From: Gammaproteobacteria bacterium
Lineage (GTDB): Bacteria > Pseudomonadota > Gammaproteobacteria > Xanthomonadales > Xanthomonadaceae
Reading direction: 5' to 3'
NCBI GenBank assembly: GCA_024642445.1
Contig: JAHEBG010000033.1
Span: 1-8,970, forward strand
DNA: 8,970 nt
The notes under the pieces are model-generated. The model was not told the origin of the DNA. It saw only the letters and a program-made list of their open reading frames with translations, and did not search any database. The position numbers and the translations under genes were made by a program. Positions 5,576 to 8,970 of this stretch are shown here, piece after piece. How positions within the stretch are numbered: the first letter of the stretch is position 1; every line of letters begins with the position of its first letter.

Positions 5576-5959
5576 ATGGACGATATCAATAGCAAAGACC
5601 AGAACAATTGGGCGGGCGGCGTACATGTGGCGGCATTTCTGACCGCAGTTCTGACATCCTGGTCTGCCGGCGTCGGCGGCATGGTCGCCTCGTTTGTGGC
5701 TTGGCTAATAAAAAAAGACGAATCCCCGTTCATCCGCAAGCATGCCGCGGAAGCCTTCAATTTCAATTTCAGCATGTTCATCTACAGCCTGATTGCGGTG
5801 TTCTTCGCATTGATCACGCTTGGCCTGGGTCTGATTTTCGTGATTCCCGCCGCAATGGTGTTAGTGGTTGTCTGGCTCTGGTGCACCATCCAAGCCGCCA
5901 TGGCCGGATTTGATGGTAAGGAATACCGGTACCCTTTTACATTGCGATTGCTCAGCTGA
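5576..5959 (+). CDS. DUF4870 domain membrane protein
   Basis: This is a 127-residue membrane protein of unknown function matching DUF4870 (Tic20-like in fold classification, from memory). A short acidic N terminus is followed by hydrophobic segments near 15-30, 31-46, 66-84 and 86-110. Between them is the charged motif ESPFIRKHAAEAFNFNFS (49-66), the hallmark of the family: a conserved His and Ala/Glu next to an aromatic Asn-rich helix start. The C terminus, GKEYRYPFTLRLL (114-126), is also typical. The start is fixed by TAAGGAGG five bases upstream. Longer in-frame sequence back to 5519 would put non-hydrophobic residues in front and ignore this site. It lies 60 bases after the GST gene and ends just before a bidirectional terminator facing zur. 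No function can be assigned from sequence. Confidence 0.88.
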   Translation: MDDINSKDQNNWAGGVHVAAFLTAVLTSWSAGVGGMVASFVAWLIKKDESPFIRKHAAEAFNFNFSMFIYSLIAVFFALITLGLGLIFVIPAAMVLVVVWLWCTIQAAMAGFDGKEYRYPFTLRLLS

Positions 5960-5975
5960 GCAGACCCATTAAGTT

Positions 5976-6001
5976 AAAACGCCGGCATCCGCCGGCGTTT
6001 T
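5976..6001 (+). terminator. Bidirectional rho-independent terminator between the DUF4870 gene and zur
   Basis: An 11-base perfect inverted repeat (5976-5986 and 5991-6001) surrounds an ATCC loop. The stem core is CGCCGGC with A-runs and T-runs on the two sides. It lies between two convergent genes and touches the last base of the zur stop codon. It should end the DUF4870 transcript on the + strand and the gltX-zur transcript on the - strand. Confidence 0.9.
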
Positions 6002-6495
6002 CATTTGCGTGCCTTTTCCATACATTGCTTGCAGGTACCGTGCACTTCCAATATCTGGGCGCGCGGCACAAATCCCAAAGCTTCGGCTTTGGCATTCAGA
6101 GCCTCGGCAATCGATTCATCTTCCAATTCCAGTGCACTTTGACAGCTGTCGCAGATCAGGAAGGGCACCGTGTGTTGAATGCTGGGATGATGGCAGGCCA
6201 CATAGGCATTGATCGAAGCCAGTTTGTGGATGAAGCCGTTGCCAATGAGGAAATCCAATGCACGGTAAACCGTGGGCGGCGCATTCGCACCCACCGCGGA
6301 CTTCATCTGCTCCAAGAGTTCATAGGCTTTGATCGGCTTGCCGTAGCGCGCTATAAGGCCCAAAACCTGTGCCCGGATAGGCGTTAAGCGTAACCCTTTG
6401 GTGTTGCATACCGCCTTTACCGCTGCCACATAGGCATCGGCATCGTGCACATGATGGTGCGGATGCGTGCATGCACTGGCGGCGGAGCGACTCAA
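6001..6495 (-). CDS. zur: Zinc uptake regulator Zur (Fur family)
   Basis: This is a zinc-sensing repressor of the Fur family, 164 residues with the start used here. Order of features: a His-rich N terminus (Cys9, His11, His13-15, His17); a winged-helix DNA-binding domain (about 20-95) with [11 protein letters not shown] (35-45) and the recognition-helix motif [13 protein letters not shown] (72-84); and a C-terminal metal-binding and dimerisation domain. CxxC pairs Cys115/Cys118 and Cys155/Cys158 match the structural zinc site. His90, Cys101, His102, His103 and His108 are candidate sensing-site ligands. [12 protein letters not shown] and ACHH point to Zur rather than Fur. The frame is open to 6549, but a TTG at 6495 overlaps the gltX TGA as TTGA, which suggests coupled translation; a GTG at 6450 is an alternative. 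The gene follows gltX on one strand and ends at a bidirectional terminator. A Zur-type operator lies about 1.2 kb away, before the merC-like gene. Confidence 0.9.
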   Translation of the reverse strand: MSRSAASACTHPHHHVHDADAYVAAVKAVCNTKGLRLTPIRAQVLGLIARYGKPIKAYELLEQMKSAVGANAPPTVYRALDFLIGNGFIHKLASINAYVACHHPSIQHTVPFLICDSCQSALELEDESIAEALNAKAEALGFVPRAQILEVHGTCKQCMEKARK

Positions 6496-7895
6496 GGCAA
6501 TACTGCCAAGGCCGCCTGCAATCGTGCCAAGGCCCGTTGACGCCCGCACAGGAACACCGTGTGATCAATGGAGGGCGATTGTGCAGAGCCTGTTACAGCA
6601 ACACGAATCGCAGGGCCCACTTTGCCCATACCCAGATTCAATTCTGCCAGCGTATCGGCAAATGCTTGGTGTACGCCTTGCAGTTGCCACTCAGGCAATG
6701 CTTGTAACTTATCGTGAAAGTGCTGCAAGGGTTCACGCACAGCGGCTGTATATTGTTTGGTTATCGCCGCTGGGTCAAAATCGTCATCGCCGAGGTCCTC
6801 GAACCAACAACGCGCTTTTTCTGCCATTTCTTTAAGCGTATGCACGCGATCACGCAACGCTACCACCACATCGGCAGCCGATGGCCCTTTTTCCGTATCG
6901 TAGCCAGCGCGCTGCAAATGCCATTGCAGATGTTCGGCCACCGCTTCCGGCGCCTCGGTTTTCATATAGTGCTGGTTGATCCAATTAAGCTTGGCTGGAT
7001 CTAATCGGGACGCCTTGGAATTGACGTCTTCGATTTTGAATAACTCGAACATTTCCTGCCGGCTGAAAATTTCCTGATCGCCGTGCGACCAGCCCAGACG
7101 AACCAAGTAATTCAGCAAGGCATGCGGCAAATAGCCGTCTTCGCGGTATTGCATGACATTGGCAGCGCCGTGTCGCTTGGACAGCTTGGCACCCTCCGGA
7201 TCAAGAATCATCGGCATATGCGCAAAACGCGGCATGGAATCGCCCAGCGCCTTATAGAGATTGATCTGGCGCGGGGTATTGTTGACATGATCATCGCCGC
7301 GGATGACATCAGTGATGTTCATATCCAGATCATCAACCACTACCGCAAAGTTATACGTGGCATAACCGTCTGAGCGGAAAATTACCAGATCATCGAGTTC
7401 GTTGTTGGAAAATTCGATACGGCCTTTGATGCTGTCTTCCCAGACCACACTGCCCTGCTGGGGATTCTTGAAGCGGATGACCCGGTTCGGATCCTCACGC
7501 CACGGTGCATTGGCATCACGGTAAAACCCGTTGTAACGCGGCTTCTCGTTTTTTTCGAGAGCGGCATTGCGCATGGCCTCGAGTTCGTCTTTGCTTTCGT
7601 ACGCGTAATAGGCTTTGCCTTCAGCCACCAGCTGCTCGGCCACCTCACGGTAGCGCTCTAATCGTTGTGTTTGGTAGATCGGACCCTCATCGTAGTCCAA
7701 GCCCAACCAACGCATGGCTTCAAGAATGGCGTCCACAGCAGGCTGGGTTGAGCGTTCCCGGTCGGTGTCTTCAATACGCAACACGAATACGCCACCACGG
7801 CGACGCGCTTCGAGATAGCAATAAAGTGCCGTACGGGCACCGCCGATGTGCAGAAAACCGGTAGGACTGGGAGCGAAACGGGTACGACAGGTCAT
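6492..7895 (-). CDS. gltX: Glutamyl-tRNA synthetase
   Basis: This essential cytoplasmic class I aminoacyl-tRNA synthetase charges tRNA-Glu with glutamate using ATP. The 467-residue protein is full length. The HIGH-type motif is in [18 protein letters not shown] (7-24, HIGG at 16-19) and the KMSKS-type loop is KLSKRHG (237-243). Other family blocks are [10 protein letters not shown] (40-49), [12 protein letters not shown] (199-210) and, in the anticodon-binding half, [13 protein letters not shown]. In the insert around residues 97-127, E. coli GluRS has Cys zinc ligands; here the sequence is AYYAYESK...[10 protein letters not shown] with no Cys, so this is a zinc-free form. The ATG at 7895, with AAGG upstream, gives the usual N terminus; a TTG at 7922 would add nine residues. 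The 3' end overlaps the zur start. Upstream on the same strand, 45 bases away, is a Mur ligase gene. Confidence 0.97.
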   Translation of the reverse strand: MTCRTRFAPSPTGFLHIGGARTALYCYLEARRRGGVFVLRIEDTDRERSTQPAVDAILEAMRWLGLDYDEGPIYQTQRLERYREVAEQLVAEGKAYYAYESKDELEAMRNAALEKNEKPRYNGFYRDANAPWREDPNRVIRFKNPQQGSVVWEDSIKGRIEFSNNELDDLVIFRSDGYATYNFAVVVDDLDMNITDVIRGDDHVNNTPRQINLYKALGDSMPRFAHMPMILDPEGAKLSKRHGAANVMQYREDGYLPHALLNYLVRLGWSHGDQEIFSRQEMFELFKIEDVNSKASRLDPAKLNWINQHYMKTEAPEAVAEHLQWHLQRAGYDTEKGPSAADVVVALRDRVHTLKEMAEKARCWFEDLGDDDFDPAAITKQYTAAVREPLQHFHDKLQALPEWQLQGVHQAFADTLAELNLGMGKVGPAIRVAVTGSAQSPSIDHTVFLCGRQRALARLQAALAVLP

Positions 7896-7940
7896 GACAA
7901 CGCCTTCAATGTGACCGGTCAATTTTAACGAATTTCGGCC

Positions 7941-8970
7941 CTATGCGCCGGAATCAGAGGTTTTTGCTTCCACAGGCAAGGCAGGCAAAGCTGCTCCGGC
8001 GTACCAGTGGCCTTCTCGCATGGCCTCCAACAGCTGTTGCACAGCTTCGCGTTCCGCTAACCCGTGTACAGGCAGCGCCAAAATATCGCCAGGGGTTGCC
8101 CATGCCAGAATGCTGCGAACCGCGAGTATCTCGTTCAGCTCGATTTCTACTACATCGCTTGGCACGCCATTTTGAACCAAAGCACTTTCCAGCAGGGCCG
8201 GCACCTCACCGGGTTGGCGCCCACGCTCATAGCCCTGCATGTCTTTCAGCACCACTTTGTCCGGTCGGTAATGCGCCACGCTTTCCGCCAGCTTTACGAT
8301 ATCGTCGTTTTCCCGGTTGCCGGCCTGTCCCAGTAAAACCGCCAGCCGGCCGTTTCCGCGCATGGCATCGGCTATACGAAGAAATCCGTGCATGCCTTCT
8401 GGGTTGTGGGCATAGTCCATGAACACTTGCACGTCACCGAACTGCCAATTCTGCAGACGCCCCGGATTATCGACATGCCGTCGGCCAAAGTTCTGCAGCG
8501 TAGCCTGAATGGCTTCCAAACCGAAGCCCAGACGGTAGGCACACAAGGCTGCACCGGCAATATTTTCCATGTTGTACTGGGCCATGCCCTTGAAAGCGAT
8601 GGGCATGTTGTCTGCCGAACCCAAGTCATGCACCATGCCATCGGCATGCAGGCAGAGCCGGCCCTGATCGAAACCGCATACCGCCGAACCGGCTGCCAAT
8701 TGCATTTGCATGAACGCATTGTGCCAATCCAAGGCGAACCAATCGGTTTTGTTCGGCAGTGCACTGCCGTGTTTTACCAGCATCCTGTCGGCAGCATTCA
8801 ATACCATATGACCGTCAGGCTTTAGACCTTTAGCCACGGTCAACTTCACTTTAGCCAGATCATCTAGCGAAAATACGCCGTACTCACCGAAATGGTCTTC
8901 ACTGATATTGGTTACCAACGCCGTATCGGCATGCCCAGTGGCCAACCCCCGGCGCAATAAACCACCACGC
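7941..8970 (-). CDS. Mur ligase family protein, cyanophycin-synthetase-like (N terminus beyond window)
   Basis: The last 343 or so residues of an ATP-dependent amide ligase of the Mur ligase superfamily are visible; the frame is open to the window edge, so the gene is partial. The first visible residues, RGGLLRRGL, followed by TNISEDHFGEYG, match the Mur central domain as found in cyanophycin synthetase (CphA). The central domain also has VLNAADRM. The C-terminal domain carries VFMDYAHNPEGMHGF, the Mur/FolC-type DYAHNP motif, then LLGQAGNREN and GYERGRQPGEVPALL, which resemble CphA more than MurE or MurC. Whether an ATP-grasp half is fused upstream, as in full CphA, cannot be seen. It could make or extend a poly-amino-acid or a peptidoglycan-related product. 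Any substrate is a guess. It ends with TAG at 7941-7943, 45 bases before gltX on the same strand, so the two may be co-transcribed. Confidence 0.85.
   Translation of the reverse strand, partial: RGGLLRRGLATGHADTALVTNISEDHFGEYGVFSLDDLAKVKLTVAKGLKPDGHMVLNAADRMLVKHGSALPNKTDWFALDWHNAFMQMQLAAGSAVCGFDQGRLCLHADGMVHDLGSADNMPIAFKGMAQYNMENIAGAALCAYRLGFGLEAIQATLQNFGRRHVDNPGRLQNWQFGDVQVFMDYAHNPEGMHGFLRIADAMRGNGRLAVLLGQAGNRENDDIVKLAESVAHYRPDKVVLKDMQGYERGRQPGEVPALLESALVQNGVPSDVVEIELNEILAVRSILAWATPGDILALPVHGLAEREAVQQLLEAMREGHWYAGAALPALPVEAKTSDSGA

Noticed and set aside
6496..6549. Longer Zur N terminus reaching into gltX
   Set aside because: The added residues are the frame-shifted reading of the gltX 3' end and are not Fur-like; TTG 6495 at the gltX stop is simpler.
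6467..6835. Plus-strand open frame opposite the gltX-zur junction
   Set aside because: It spans two genuine minus-strand genes and shows no recognisable domain or translation signal.
7922..7927. TAAAAT as a -10 element for gltX
   Set aside because: No acceptable -35 hexamer lies at the right distance, and read-through from the Mur ligase gene is an adequate alternative.
8388..8825. Plus-strand open frame opposite the Mur ligase gene
   Set aside because: Composition is that of an antisense shadow, with no ribosome binding site, while the minus strand carries clear Mur ligase motifs.

Overview
The window looks like a chromosomal housekeeping and accessory segment of a gammaproteobacterium. 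The set THX-like protein, MerC-family protein, DUF4870 protein, Zur and GltX fits my recollection of Xanthomonadales/Lysobacterales, although the moderate GC content is lower than in most of that order. The placement is an inference from gene content, not a database result. Coding density is very high. There is no rRNA, tRNA, CRISPR array, insertion sequence or phage gene that I can see, and no gene-free stretch over about 100 bases.

Region 1 (1-4036, + strand) is a tightly packed operon for pyroglutamate (5-oxoproline) salvage. After the last codons of an upstream gene (probably pxpB) come pxpC, pxpA, a DUF969 membrane protein, a DUF979 membrane protein and pcp. From pxpC onward each gene overlaps the next by 4-8 bases. 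The operon ends at a strong hairpin terminator that works in both directions. Pcp releases N-terminal pyroglutamate from peptides and PxpABC opens 5-oxoproline to glutamate with ATP. The DUF969/DUF979 pair is uncharacterised and is best read as a candidate transporter for the substrate.

Region 2 (4055-4807, mostly - strand) holds a 58-residue basic protein resembling ribosomal protein THX, which is easy to miss, and a MerC-family membrane protein with a His-rich tail. Upstream of merC is a perfect 13-base palindrome matching the Zur operator core. The zur gene itself lies about 1.2 kb away in the same window.

Region 3 (4808-6001, + strand) has a glutathione S-transferase divergent from merC and a small DUF4870 membrane protein with an ideal ribosome binding site. 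It ends in a second bidirectional terminator.

Region 4 (6001-8970, - strand) reads, in transcription order, a cyanophycin-synthetase-like Mur ligase (cut by the window edge), gltX (glutamyl-tRNA synthetase without the usual zinc ligands), and zur. The zur start most likely overlaps the gltX stop as TTGA, so the two appear translationally coupled. Several proteins have starts that differ from the longest possible reading frame, and these choices are explained in each entry.
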